DNA of 64,000 nt, taken from assembly GCF_001577755.1 (NCBI RefSeq), contig NZ_CP010776.1, forward strand, positions 124,001 through 188,000, given 5' to 3'. The notes under the pieces are model-generated. The model ran no database searches. It saw nothing but the letters and a program-made list of their open reading frames with translations, and was not told where the DNA came from. Positions 7,621 through 15,531 of this stretch are shown here, piece by piece. The position numbers and the translations under genes are program-made. Position 1 is the stretch's first letter, and each line of letters opens with the position of its first letter. This DNA comes from Rufibacter sp. DG15C (GTDB lineage Bacteria; Bacteroidota; Bacteroidia; Cytophagales; Hymenobacteraceae).

Positions 7621-8641
7621 AATGATTCCAGCCTTGGGCTTTGATGGCGTGGGCGTTTCCGCTTGGCGTCACCAGATTCACCCCTTCAGAAGCGTCTGTG
7701 ATTTTACCGATGATGGTGATGTCAGGGTGATTTTTGAGTTTGTCGTAGTCAGCAAGCTTGGCCGTGAAGAGCAGTTCATAGTCTTCGCCGCCGTTCATGA
7801 TGCACGTTACCGGGTCAATCTTGAATTCCTCGGCGGTGTCTAAGGTCTGCTGGTCCACGGGCAGTTTGTCCTGGAAAACGGCCGCTCCTACCCTACTCTG
7901 TGAACAGATATGCAACAGCTCAGAGCCCAGCCCGTCAGAAATGTCAATCATAGACGTGGGGTGAACGCCCAATTCCTTCAGTTCATGAATCACGTCCATG
8001 CGGGCCTCGGGGCGCAATTGACGACCTACCACGTAGTCTTTGCCCTCTAATTCTGGCTGTGTTTCTGGGTCCGCTAAGAACGCTTGTTTCTCGCGCTCCA
8101 ACAACTGCAGGCCTAAGTAAGCGCCGCCTAAGTCGCCGGTCACACAGATGAGGTCGTTTACTTGGGCCGTGCTGCGCAGAACGGCTTTTCCTTTCTCTAC
8201 TTCGCCTAAGGCGGTTACGCTAATCACCAAACCAGACCGCGATGAGGTAGTGTCTCCGCCCACCAGGTCCACTTTGTAGTTTTCGCAGGCTAGGCGCATG
8301 CCTTCATAGAGTTCTTCCATGGCCTCTACCGTGTAGCGCGCACTGATGGCCAGGCTTACCACAATCTGCGTGGGAATGGCGTTCATGGCGGCAATGTCAG
8401 AGACATTTACGGCCACGGCTTTGTAGCCTAGGTGCTTGAGCGGGCAGAAGGTCAAATCAAAGTGCACGTTCTCAATGAGCATGTCCGTGGAAATGACAAT
8501 TTGCTTCTGACCAGGCTCAATGATGGCGGCGTCATCGCCAATGCCCAAAACTGTAGATGGGTTTTGGAGCTCCACGTGCTCTTGCAGTCTTCTAATCAGG
8601 CCAAACTCGCCGAGGCTATCTAAGGAGGTATATTCAGACAT
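7613..8641 (-). CDS. thiL: Thiamine-monophosphate kinase
   Basis: Phosphorylates thiamine monophosphate to thiamine pyrophosphate with ATP, the last step of the pathway. 342 residues, normal length. Diagnostic motifs: GEFGLI near the start, VLGIGDDAAII, STDMLIENVHFDL, the helix GYKAVAVNVSDIAAMNA, DLVGGDTTSS, and the C-terminal MIDISDGL plus NGGEDYELLFT that bind metal and ATP in the AIR-synthase-like fold. No TPP riboswitch is apparent upstream. It is followed by an overlapping small membrane protein gene. Divergent from the TetR gene, with PAL40 copy 4 between them. Confidence 0.93.
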   Translation of the reverse strand: MSEYTSLDSLGEFGLIRRLQEHVELQNPSTVLGIGDDAAIIEPGQKQIVISTDMLIENVHFDLTFCPLKHLGYKAVAVNVSDIAAMNAIPTQIVVSLAISARYTVEAMEELYEGMRLACENYKVDLVGGDTTSSRSGLVISVTALGEVEKGKAVLRSTAQVNDLICVTGDLGGAYLGLQLLEREKQAFLADPETQPELEGKDYVVGRQLRPEARMDVIHELKELGVHPTSMIDISDGLGSELLHICSQSRVGAAVFQDKLPVDQQTLDTAEEFKIDPVTCIMNGGEDYELLFTAKLADYDKLKNHPDITIIGKITDASEGVNLVTPSGNAHAIKAQGWNHFA

Positions 8642-8694
8642 AGGGTATATTTTCTAGGTATTTATACGATTCACGCCTTCATGCCAAATCTGGC

Positions 8695-8744
8695 TTTGCG
8701 GCGTTTTCGGGCTCTTTTCTGGAAAACAGCCCGAAAACGCAAAG
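8695..8744. repeat. PAL40 palindrome, copy 4 (extended stem)
   Basis: The core GCGTTTTCGGGCT pairs with AGCCCGAAAACGC, and the flanks TTTGCG and GCAAAG add further pairs. It lies in the divergent thiL-TetR spacer. Confidence 0.88.
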
Positions 8745-8805
8745 ATAGCTTTTTTGTTGGGGCTTGCCATTTCACAGGTAAAGGCTGTATATTAAACTTT
8801 TATTT

Positions 8806-8821
8806 GCTAACGAGCGTTAGC
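8806..8821. promoter_or_regulatory. Probable TetR operator
   Basis: GCTAACGAGCGTTAGC: 7-bp arms around AG, 35 nt before the TetR ATG. Size and symmetry fit a TetR dimer site, probably for autoregulation. Confidence 0.6.
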
Positions 8822-8855
8822 TTTTATAGATTTGATGCTCATCATCCCTTGTACT

Positions 8856-9443
8856 ATGTCGCGTAAAGAACAAATAGACCAAGTTGCCACCTCGCTTTTC
8901 AGAAGCAGAGGTTTTGCCGCCACCACCATGCGTGACCTGGCGTTGGAACTGGGCATTGAGGCCGGAAGTTTGTATTCGCACATCAAGTCCAAAGAAGATA
9001 TCCTGCAGCGCGTGTGCTTTAGAATGGCAGATGCGTTTGTAGCGGCTTTTGAGCAGGTCCAGAACCAGGCAGTTCCAGCCTCTGAGAAACTGCAGCTGGC
9101 CGTAGCCGCTCACGTTCGGGTCTTGACCCAGAACCCTGAGGCGGCGGGCGTGTTCTTGAATGAGTGGAAACACCTGAGCGAGCCTACCTTGAGCAAATTC
9201 AGTCAGATGCGCCACCGCTACGAAGAGGGCTTCAGGGAGATTGTGAGAGAGGGCATCGCCAATGGCGAGTTCAGGGTCACTGATGAGAAATTTGTGGTAC
9301 TGACTTTGCTCTCCAGCTTGAACTGGCTGCACACTTGGTACAAGCCAGAAGGGAAAATGAACCCCGACCAGATAGCCGATTACCTGTCTAATCTGCTCTT
9401 GAACGGATTACTAAACACAGAATTACACGCGCAAAACGCATAA
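8856..9443 (+). CDS. TetR-family regulator, probable control of the paa genes
   Basis: 195 residues from ATG 8856 (MSRKEQIDQVATSLF); upstream starts TTG 8832 and ATG 8835 add nine residues that do not fit the family. The HTH is clear: GFAATTMRDLALELGIEAGSLYSHIKSKEDIL at about residues 20-52. The C-terminal helical ligand domain includes HLSEPTLSKF. It stands 24 nt before paaA on the same strand, so control of phenylacetate degradation with phenylacetyl-CoA as inducer is a reasonable inference, by analogy with PaaR. The palindrome at 8806 is the likely operator. Confidence 0.8.
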   Translation: MSRKEQIDQVATSLFRSRGFAATTMRDLALELGIEAGSLYSHIKSKEDILQRVCFRMADAFVAAFEQVQNQAVPASEKLQLAVAAHVRVLTQNPEAAGVFLNEWKHLSEPTLSKFSQMRHRYEEGFREIVREGIANGEFRVTDEKFVVLTLLSSLNWLHTWYKPEGKMNPDQIADYLSNLLLNGLLNTELHAQNA

Positions 9444-9467
9444 GGCAATACTCTAAATAAGAATATT

Positions 9468-10451
9468 ATGTACGGAGGAGGAAACGTTTTTGAGGCCACC
9501 AAGTTTGATGACCTTCAGCAGGAAGACCCGGTGTTGTTGGCAGAGTTTGAAGCCCGCATAGCCCGTGGTGAGAAAATTGAGCCCAACGACTGGATGCCCC
9601 AATTATACCGCAAGCAATTGGTGCGTATGATTGAACAGCACGCCCACTCTGAAATCATCGGCGCCTTGCCAGAAGGCACTTGGATTACCCGTGCCCCGGG
9701 CTTCAGGCGCAAGCTGGCCCAGATGGCCAAGGTGCAGGACGAAGTGGGCCACGCCCAACTCTTGTACAGCGCCGCCGAGACCCTTGGCAAGACGCGTGAG
9801 CAAATGCTGACCGACCTCATCAACGGTAAAAGCAAATACTCCAACGTATTCAACTACCCGGCCTTTACCTGGGCAGACTCTAATATCATTTCCTGGCTGA
9901 TTGACGCTGGTGCCATTGTCAACCAAATGGCCAACGCCAAAGGAAGCTACGGCCCCTATTGCCGTGCCCTGGACAGAATCTGCGCCGAGGAAGCTTTCCA
10001 CTTAAAATACGGTCATGACGCTGTGGTGCACATGGCCACAGGGTCACCAGTACAGCGTCAGATGATTCAGGAGGCCTTGAATCGTTGGTGGCCGCCTATT
10101 ATGACGTTCTTCGGACCGAGTGACAAGATGAGTACCCACACCGAGACCCTGATGCGCTGGAAAGTGAAAATGGCCTCTAATGATGCCTGCCGTCAACAGT
10201 TCTTAGACATGTACGTCCCTAAGATTTGGGAACTGGGCTTAACCGTTCCAGATGCTAAATTGCGCAAAAACGAAGAAGGCGTTTGGGAATACACGGAGCC
10301 AGACTGGGACGAATTTAAACGCGTGATTAACGGAGACGGCCCTTGCAACGCAGAGCGCCTGGCCGTTCGCCGTACCGCCGAAGAGCGTGGTGCATGGGTA
10401 AGACGCGCGCTGTTGTCGCCGAAGGCTTCTTACGTGAGACCTCTGGCTTAA
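9468..10451 (+). CDS. paaA: 1,2-phenylacetyl-CoA epoxidase, catalytic subunit PaaA
   Basis: Di-iron subunit of the multicomponent enzyme that epoxidises the ring of phenylacetyl-CoA. 327 residues. The ferritin-like core shows the expected ligands: E in [19 protein letters not shown], and [11 protein letters not shown]. The segment [15 protein letters not shown] is also typical. The catalytic partner PaaC lies two genes on. A GGAGG stretch right after the ATG (YGGGN codons) is coding, not the ribosome site. The paaA-paaB spacer holds a possible attenuator (10459-10599). Confidence 0.93.
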   Translation: MYGGGNVFEATKFDDLQQEDPVLLAEFEARIARGEKIEPNDWMPQLYRKQLVRMIEQHAHSEIIGALPEGTWITRAPGFRRKLAQMAKVQDEVGHAQLLYSAAETLGKTREQMLTDLINGKSKYSNVFNYPAFTWADSNIISWLIDAGAIVNQMANAKGSYGPYCRALDRICAEEAFHLKYGHDAVVHMATGSPVQRQMIQEALNRWWPPIMTFFGPSDKMSTHTETLMRWKVKMASNDACRQQFLDMYVPKIWELGLTVPDAKLRKNEEGVWEYTEPDWDEFKRVINGDGPCNAERLAVRRTAEERGAWVRRALLSPKASYVRPLA

Positions 10452-10458
10452 GCGCCAG

Positions 10459-10536
10459 AGGCGCTAGTCCTGAGTTCTGAGTCTTGAGTCACGAGTCGTG
10501 GTTTGAGATTTAGCAGTAAGGACTAGCGCCTTTTTT
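10459..10536 (+). terminator. Terminator-like stem inside the paaA-paaB spacer
   Basis: AGGCGCTAGTCC (10459-10470) pairs with GGACTAGCGCCT (10520-10531), followed by six T. The 49-nt loop is long. It competes with the 10465-10599 pairing. Confidence 0.55.
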
Positions 10537-10599
10537 CTCCTTCTCAAATTAAATTTCACTCCTTCTGACTCAGGACTCTAGACTCAGAACTCAGGACTA
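10465..10599 (+). promoter_or_regulatory. Long-range inverted repeat competing with the terminator
   Basis: Twenty bases at 10465-10484 (beginning TAGTCCTGAGTT) are exactly complementary to 10580-10599. The left arm shares 10465-10470 with the terminator stem, so only one can form. The right arm ends five bases before the paaB ATG and would cover its ribosome-binding region. The arms are built from degenerate GAGTCCTGAGT-type units. Confidence 0.5.
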
Positions 10600-10604
10600 A
10601 AAAA

Positions 10605-11234
10605 ATGTCTCTAGACACAGAACACATCCACTCGCTTGACCCGCGCGTCACCCGCCTGCACATTGAGGCCGAGGCTGAACAAGAGCAGAAACCGCAATTA
10701 GACCAACTGGAAACCTATGAGGTCTTCCATCAGCAGAAAGAAGGCAAAGCCTTTACCTACGCTGGTCCGGTTCATGGTGCCAATGAAGAGATTGCCTTTT
10801 TGTTCGGGAAAGAGCAATACAGCCGTCGGGCGGCCTGCACCGGTATGTGGATTGTCAAAACCCAGCGTGTGTTTGTGACCCCGTATGTGGATGACAACAC
10901 GTCTTTCTATGACACCTTACAGGAACTAACGGCTAAGCCAGAAGACGCTGAGCAGACCTATGAAATCTTCCATTTGAAGAAGCGTGGCAAAGCGCACGCG
11001 CATGCCGGCACTGTGAGTGCCCGCTCTTATGAGCACGCCCTGCAAGTAGCCAAGCAGACCTTGAATACACCTCCGGTAGTAAACGTATGGGTGGTGGCCA
11101 GCCAGGATGTTCTGCGCGAAGAGCAGGAGAAAGACATCTGGCTCACCACGCCAGAGAAGAAGTACCGCGAAGCCACTGCGTATCGCGTGCAAGACAAGAT
11201 TGACCGTTTCAAAGCCGAAAGACAAGCCCAATAA
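10605..11234 (+). CDS. paaB: Phenylacetyl-CoA epoxidase subunit PaaB, tandem double domain
   Basis: Structural subunit that holds the PaaAC oxygenase. Classic PaaB is about 95 residues; this one has 209 and contains two copies of the domain: YEVFHQQKEGKAFTYAGPV at about residue 38 and YEIFHLKKRGKAHAHAGTV at about 119, each followed by a helix and a W-IV strand (MWIVKTQRVF, VWVVASQDVL). It has an acidic N-terminal extension and a basic C-terminal tail. The three-nucleotide gap to paaC implies one transcript. Confidence 0.88.
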   Translation: MSLDTEHIHSLDPRVTRLHIEAEAEQEQKPQLDQLETYEVFHQQKEGKAFTYAGPVHGANEEIAFLFGKEQYSRRAACTGMWIVKTQRVFVTPYVDDNTSFYDTLQELTAKPEDAEQTYEIFHLKKRGKAHAHAGTVSARSYEHALQVAKQTLNTPPVVNVWVVASQDVLREEQEKDIWLTTPEKKYREATAYRVQDKIDRFKAERQAQ

Positions 11235-11237
11235 GCC

Positions 11238-11993
11238 ATGCAGGACCTAGCCATCAAAGACCTTTTATACAAGCTAGCCGATGACCAGTTGATTCTGGGA
11301 CACCGCAATTCTGAGTGGACCGGCATGGGCCCTATGCTGGAAGAAGACATCGCCTTCTCCTCCATGGCCCAGGACAAGTTAGGCCACAGCCTGGCGTTTT
11401 ACACCTTGTTGCATGAACTAGGCGAAGGAGAGCCAGACACCGTGGCGTTCATGCGCAACGCTGACCAGTTCCACAACTGCCAGCTCACCGAACTACCTAT
11501 TGGCGAGTATGACTTCAGCTTGATTAGACACTTCCTGTTTGACAACGCCGAGTCGTTGCGTTTTGAGTCCTTGAGCCAATCCAGCCATGAAGGAATCGCT
11601 AGAATTGCCACCAAGCTCAAAGGCGAAGTAAAGTACCACGTGTTGCACGGCAATACCATGGTCAAGCAACTAGGCTCCGCCACGGAGGAAAGCATCTCGC
11701 GCATGCAACAGGCCTTGGATTACGCACTTCCATTTGCTCTAGGCATTTTTGAGCCATCCAAATATGAACAGGAACTGATTGACGCCGGCGTGTATGTAGG
11801 CGAAGCCGCTATCCAAGCAGAATGGGAAAACCGAATTTCGGCTGTTTTGGCCAAAACAAGCCTAAAACTACCTGACTTGGCCAGCATCACGCCCGTGTAC
11901 GGTGGCCGTTACGGACAGCATACAGAGCACTTACAGCCACTCCTAGATGAAATGGCCGAAGTCTTCAAACTAGACCCAACCGCTGAGTGGTAA
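11238..11993 (+). CDS. paaC: 1,2-phenylacetyl-CoA epoxidase subunit PaaC
   Basis: Ferritin-like partner of PaaA, needed for a stable oxygenase but usually lacking iron. 251 residues, normal length. It shows LADDQLILGHRNSEW, EEDIAFSSMAQDKLGHS, and a late YHVLHG helix. Close to the C-terminus, residues about 199-211 (RISAVLAKTSLKL) are encoded by a sequence that matches the PAL40 palindrome (11831-11869). The operon appears to end at the palindromic terminator 12053-12102. Confidence 0.92.
   Translation: MQDLAIKDLLYKLADDQLILGHRNSEWTGMGPMLEEDIAFSSMAQDKLGHSLAFYTLLHELGEGEPDTVAFMRNADQFHNCQLTELPIGEYDFSLIRHFLFDNAESLRFESLSQSSHEGIARIATKLKGEVKYHVLHGNTMVKQLGSATEESISRMQQALDYALPFALGIFEPSKYEQELIDAGVYVGEAAIQAEWENRISAVLAKTSLKLPDLASITPVYGGRYGQHTEHLQPLLDEMAEVFKLDPTAEW
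11831..11869. repeat. PAL40-like palindrome inside paaC
   Basis: CCGAATTTCGGCTGTTTTGG and CCAAAACAAGCCTAAAAC form a degenerate copy read in frame within paaC. Confidence 0.55.
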
Positions 11994-12052
11994 GATTTGA
12001 TTGTTAATTGTTGATTGCTGATTGTTTACACAGCATACACCATGAAAAATAG

Positions 12053-12102
12053 AAAGTCGTTTTTGGCCTACTTTTGTGAAAACAAGCCAAAAACGACTTT
12101 TT
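12053..12102 (+). terminator. PAL40 copy 5 extended into a terminator
   Basis: The palindrome core CGTTTTTGGCCTA and AAGCCAAAAACG is extended by AAAGT and ACTTT, and ends in five T. It lies after paaC and can act as an intrinsic terminator. Confidence 0.8.
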
Positions 12103-12169
12103 GCTTTTCTATATAAATTAGTAATCACTTGTAAAAGTCTTCGAACGGCAATCAACTTGTCATGAATAC

Positions 12170-12400
12170 TTGGAAGAAATTAATTTAGATAACCCGTTAG
12201 AAAAAATGTCTTTTGAAGACTTGGTAGTAGAATGTTGTATCTGTGGCAATGGCTTGCCATATAATGATTCTATTTTAGTCTCAATATGTTTACCCAGCAA
12301 CACAAGTGAAACACAAGGTTTGTTTGTTCACAAAGAGTGTTTAAATAAAACTTTACATAAGACTATACCAAGGCTTTTTGACGAACTTTCTGATTCATAA
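12170..12400 (+). CDS. Small Cys/His zinc-site-like protein
   Basis: 76 residues from TTG 12170; an ATG at 12206 would give 64 residues and keeps all motifs. Seen: VVECCICGNGLPYNDSI followed later by LFVHKECLNKT, so C-x2-C and H-x3-C could bind a zinc ion. The DNA is AT-richer than its paa neighbours. It sits between paaC and paaD, flanked on each side by degenerate TTGATTGTTGATTG-type sequence. Not recognised as a paa gene; probably an insertion into the cluster. Confidence 0.6.
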   Translation: MEEINLDNPLEKMSFEDLVVECCICGNGLPYNDSILVSICLPSNTSETQGLFVHKECLNKTLHKTIPRLFDELSDS

Positions 12401-12566
12401 AAATTCAACCTACTACGCCTAGATAAATCACCCATCAAAATTCATCGCATTCCCAAAAAGAACGAATTAAAGTCAAATCCATCAATTTTCAGCATCATTT
12501 CTACCTTATCGTTGTTATCCTTTTGTACTGAGAATCAAGCATAACAATTAACAACCAGCAATTACT

Positions 12567-13049
12567 ATGCAGACCGTTGAGCAAATCCGTGAGTTTTTAG
12601 AGGAGGTGAAAGACCCAGAGATTCCTGTGTTGTCTTTAAACGACTTGGGCGTGATTACCGGGATTGAGCTCAAAGAGAACGGTTTTGTAACGGTACGCAT
12701 GACTCCTACGTTTGCAGGGTGTCCGGCCATGGACTACATGCGGGCAGAAGTAGAGCGGTCGTTGCGCAAGCACGGTGTGGAGGCGTTTGAAGTGGTGATG
12801 AGTTTTGACGAGCCCTGGAATTCCAACAAGCTGAGTGAGAAGGGACGACAGGCCTTGAAGGACTTCGGGTTGGCACCGCCCCAGCCGTACCAAGGCATTT
12901 TGGACTTGGAGATTCTGGAGTATGCTACGTGTCCCAACTGTCAAAGCCAAAACACCGAGATGCGCACGCCCTTCGGCCCTACCCTTTGTCGGTCCATGCA
13001 TTACTGTAATGATTGCCGACAGATGTTTGAGCAGTTTAAGCCCTTGTAA
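12567..13049 (+). CDS. paaD: Phenylacetate epoxidase assembly factor PaaD
   Basis: MIP18/DUF59-family protein thought to help metal-centre assembly in the epoxidase complex. 160 residues: the DUF59 part (VKDPEIPVLSLNDLGVITGI ... TPTFAGCPAMDYM) at about 10-75 and the PaaD-type zinc ribbon at the end (CPNCQSQNTE ... CNDCRQMFEQFKP). It is separated from paaC by the small zinc-site gene and about 570 bp, and followed ten bases later by a lipoprotein gene. Confidence 0.9.
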   Translation: MQTVEQIREFLEEVKDPEIPVLSLNDLGVITGIELKENGFVTVRMTPTFAGCPAMDYMRAEVERSLRKHGVEAFEVVMSFDEPWNSNKLSEKGRQALKDFGLAPPQPYQGILDLEILEYATCPNCQSQNTEMRTPFGPTLCRSMHYCNDCRQMFEQFKPL

Positions 13050-13058
13050 CCCCCAACT

Positions 13059-13691
13059 ATGAAAAAATACTTACACCTGTGTGCCTTCGGATTGTTGTTA
13101 GGTGCCGCCAGTTGTTCTAAAGACTCGGGAAAGAGCGGTCCTTTGGCCCGTCCTATCTCAGATGAGGATCTAAGGACGCAATTGATTACCCTATCAGACA
13201 CGCTCACCGGCAAATGGAACGTGATGTACACCAGTGACAGCACCAAGATTGAAGAGATGGAAGAAATGCTGGCGGCCATGCCGCCGGCCGTTTTACCTCC
13301 TGCCCAGCGCGCCGATTTGCAGAAAGCCATCAAGCGGCTTTCATCCTTGCGCTATGACCGCAAGACCATGAGTAACTCAGACATGATTGATGCTTATGAC
13401 ATGGCGCATGACTCTGTATACAAAGCCTTGTTCGCGTTTTTACCTGAAGCCGGGTCAACTGGCATTCCAAGGGTAGACTCTTTGAAGACCGAAATACAGG
13501 CGCACCACAATGAAGTGGTCATGTACCGTAGCCGCTATGACGTGACGGCCAAGGAAATGAACACGCTTATTAGAAGATACCGCAAGCGCCTTCCGCGTTT
13601 GGGCAAGCCGTATGACACCTTGCAACCAGCGCCATTGTTTCAGTGGGTAGACAACAGCAAACCTGATTCAGAAACCACCGAAGAGGAATAA
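13059..13691 (+). CDS. Lipoprotein of unknown function
   Basis: 210 residues. Signal peptide II with lipobox LGAASC (Cys about 19). The rest is mainly helical: WNVMYTSDSTKIEEMEEMLAAMPPA and two charged helices (KAIKRLSSLRYDRKT, YRSRYDVTAKEMNTLIRRY). No catalytic motif. It lies ten bases after paaD but is unlikely to act in phenylacetate breakdown; shared transcription is probable since the first clear terminator is at 13706. Confidence 0.65.
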   Translation: MKKYLHLCAFGLLLGAASCSKDSGKSGPLARPISDEDLRTQLITLSDTLTGKWNVMYTSDSTKIEEMEEMLAAMPPAVLPPAQRADLQKAIKRLSSLRYDRKTMSNSDMIDAYDMAHDSVYKALFAFLPEAGSTGIPRVDSLKTEIQAHHNEVVMYRSRYDVTAKEMNTLIRRYRKRLPRLGKPYDTLQPAPLFQWVDNSKPDSETTEEE

Positions 13692-13705
13692 AATCATGAT
13701 CTATA

Positions 13706-13747
13706 AAAACAGAAAGGCCTCCTTGTACAAGGAGGCCTTTCTGTTTT
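13706..13747. terminator. Bidirectional terminator, 42-bp perfect palindrome
   Basis: AAAACAGAAAGGCCTCCTTG joins its exact complement through TA. Between the lipoprotein gene and the convergent M3 peptidase gene; PAL40 copy 6 overlaps its right end. Confidence 0.92.
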
Positions 13748-13778
13748 GGGTTATTTTCCAGGAATCAGGCTAAAAACG
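13743..13778. repeat. PAL40 palindrome, copy 6 (degenerate)
   Basis: GTTTTGGGTTATTTTCC and GGAATCAGGCTAAAAACG; the left arm is eroded where it merges with the terminator. Confidence 0.65.
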
Positions 13779-13779
13779 C

Positions 13780-15513
13780 CTACCCCAGCTTTTTCATTTC
13801 GTCCTTTACAAAGTCTACCAGCGTCTGGATATACTCGCTGGAAAAGTCAAAGCGGATACCGGCAGCGGCGTAGATCTCCCCAATGGTAGCGGTATAGCCC
13901 AGGCTGAGGGCTTTCTTGTAGCCTTCCAGCGCGGCGGCGGGCTCTTCTTTGTAGCGTTTCCAGACGGCAATGGCGCCCAGTTGGGCCATGGCGTACTCAA
14001 TGTAATAGAACGGAACCTCGTAGAGATGCAACTGCTTCTGCCAGATGTACGGCTTCAAATGCTCCAATCCAGACCAGTCTACTTCATGCAGGTTGAACTG
14101 TTCAAAGATGCGAACCCAGTTGTCATGACGCTCTTCTACGGTGTGGTCAGGGTTTTCATAAATCCAGTGCTGGAATTTGTCAATGGTGGCCACCCACGGG
14201 AAGGTCTCCAACACGCCTTCTAAATGCTGACGTTTGGCGCGCACCAAATCCTCCCGGTTCGGGAAGAAGATGTCCCAGTGGTCCAGTGTAATCAGCTCCA
14301 TAGACATAGACGCCAGCTCCGCCACCTCAGAAGGTGGGTGCTTGGCACTGTTCAAGGGCAAATCACGGGTCAGGAAGGAATGCACCGCGTGACCGCCTTC
14401 ATGTAACAAGGTCACCACATCGCGCAGCGACGAGGTAGCGTTCATGAAGATGAACGGCACGCCAATTTCATCCAATGGATAATTATAACCGCCTGGTGCT
14501 TTGCCTTTGCGTGACTCCAAATCTAGGTGGCCCATTTCGCGCATGGTCACCAGGCAGTCACCTAAGAAGGTATCTAAGCGGTAGAAACAGTCAATGGTTT
14601 TCTCCAGCAGTTCCTCGCCTGTCTTGAACGGCTCCAAGGGAGGCAACATGCTCGGGTCCACGTCCATGTCCCAAGGGCGCAACGTATCCAGCCTCAGCTT
14701 CTCTTTATGCTCCTTGTCAATCTGACGCGTAACCGGCACTACCTGCTCCTGAATAGCTTTATGGAAAGCGTAGGTGTCTTCAGGACGATAGTCAAAACGG
14801 CCTAAGGCCGCAAACATGTAGTCCCTAAAGTTGTCAAAACCCGCGTTCTTAGCCACCTGGTTGCGCAAGCCCACCAGTTCGGTGAACAGGTCATCCAGTT
14901 TGTCTTTGTCCTGCAAACGGCGTTCCTGAATGGCTCTGTAGGCTTCTTCGCGCACGGCGCGGTCGGTTTGCTTGAGGCGGTCAGAGGCCCGTTGCAGGGT
15001 CATTTCTTCGCCATCCAGCGTTACCATCATGGCCCCGGCAATAGTGCCGTACTGCTGTGACTTGGTGCTTATCTCCGTTTGTAATGGAATGTTCTCCTCC
15101 CTGAACAACTCAATGGCTCTACGAACACCGCGCAGGTAGATGAAGTATTGCTTCTGGTCTAACTGGTCAGCATACGGAGACGCCACCAACTTGCGGTTGA
15201 AGGCATCATCATAGGGAGAGGCCTTAGGCTCAATCTCTGTCACAAAGAACTGAAACGCTTCGGTGAGGGCTTCATCCTGGGTGTTGCAGGTCATTTTGAT
15301 GTAGCGCCACGCCAGGTTCTCTGACAGCACGCTTTCCAGCTCACTGCGGTCAGAAATCCACTTCTCCAGCTCGGCCAGAGAGTTCACCGGACGGTTCTTC
15401 AGTTCCTCAAAGATAGGTTCCAATGAAGCCCAATCAGAGACCTCAAACTCTGCCGGCATGTACAAGCGCGGTTTCCGTTCTGGCAATGTGAGCGTTTTGG
15501 GGGTATTTTCCAT
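13780..15513 (-). CDS. M3-family oligoendopeptidase (PepF-like)
   Basis: Cytosolic zinc metallopeptidase that degrades oligopeptides. 577 residues from ATG 15513 (MENTPKTLTLPERK); a TTG at 15525 adds four residues (MTCF) and is less likely. The catalytic site is VTLLHEGGHAVHSFL with the HExxH form HEGGH, and the third ligand lies in PPSEVAELASMSMELI. The N-terminal helical domain and length fit the M3B group. The start codon lies inside PAL40 copy 7. It follows paaE on the same strand by 18 bp, so the two share a transcript. Confidence 0.88.
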   Translation of the reverse strand: MENTPKTLTLPERKPRLYMPAEFEVSDWASLEPIFEELKNRPVNSLAELEKWISDRSELESVLSENLAWRYIKMTCNTQDEALTEAFQFFVTEIEPKASPYDDAFNRKLVASPYADQLDQKQYFIYLRGVRRAIELFREENIPLQTEISTKSQQYGTIAGAMMVTLDGEEMTLQRASDRLKQTDRAVREEAYRAIQERRLQDKDKLDDLFTELVGLRNQVAKNAGFDNFRDYMFAALGRFDYRPEDTYAFHKAIQEQVVPVTRQIDKEHKEKLRLDTLRPWDMDVDPSMLPPLEPFKTGEELLEKTIDCFYRLDTFLGDCLVTMREMGHLDLESRKGKAPGGYNYPLDEIGVPFIFMNATSSLRDVVTLLHEGGHAVHSFLTRDLPLNSAKHPPSEVAELASMSMELITLDHWDIFFPNREDLVRAKRQHLEGVLETFPWVATIDKFQHWIYENPDHTVEERHDNWVRIFEQFNLHEVDWSGLEHLKPYIWQKQLHLYEVPFYYIEYAMAQLGAIAVWKRYKEEPAAALEGYKKALSLGYTATIGEIYAAAGIRFDFSSEYIQTLVDFVKDEMKKLG

Positions 15514-15530
15514 AAAACAGGTCAAAAACG
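15493..15530. repeat. PAL40 palindrome, copy 7, contains the M3 peptidase start
   Basis: CGTTTTGGGGGTATTTTCC with ATAAAACAGGTCAAAAACG. On the minus strand it carries the start ATG in its centre and the first residues of the peptidase (MENTPKT). Confidence 0.75.
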
Positions 15531-15531
15531 A

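Noticed and set aside
8642-8855. Possible TPP riboswitch before thiL
   Set aside because: No CUGAGA or equivalent thi-box words; the only structure present is PAL40 copy 4 and the TetR operator.
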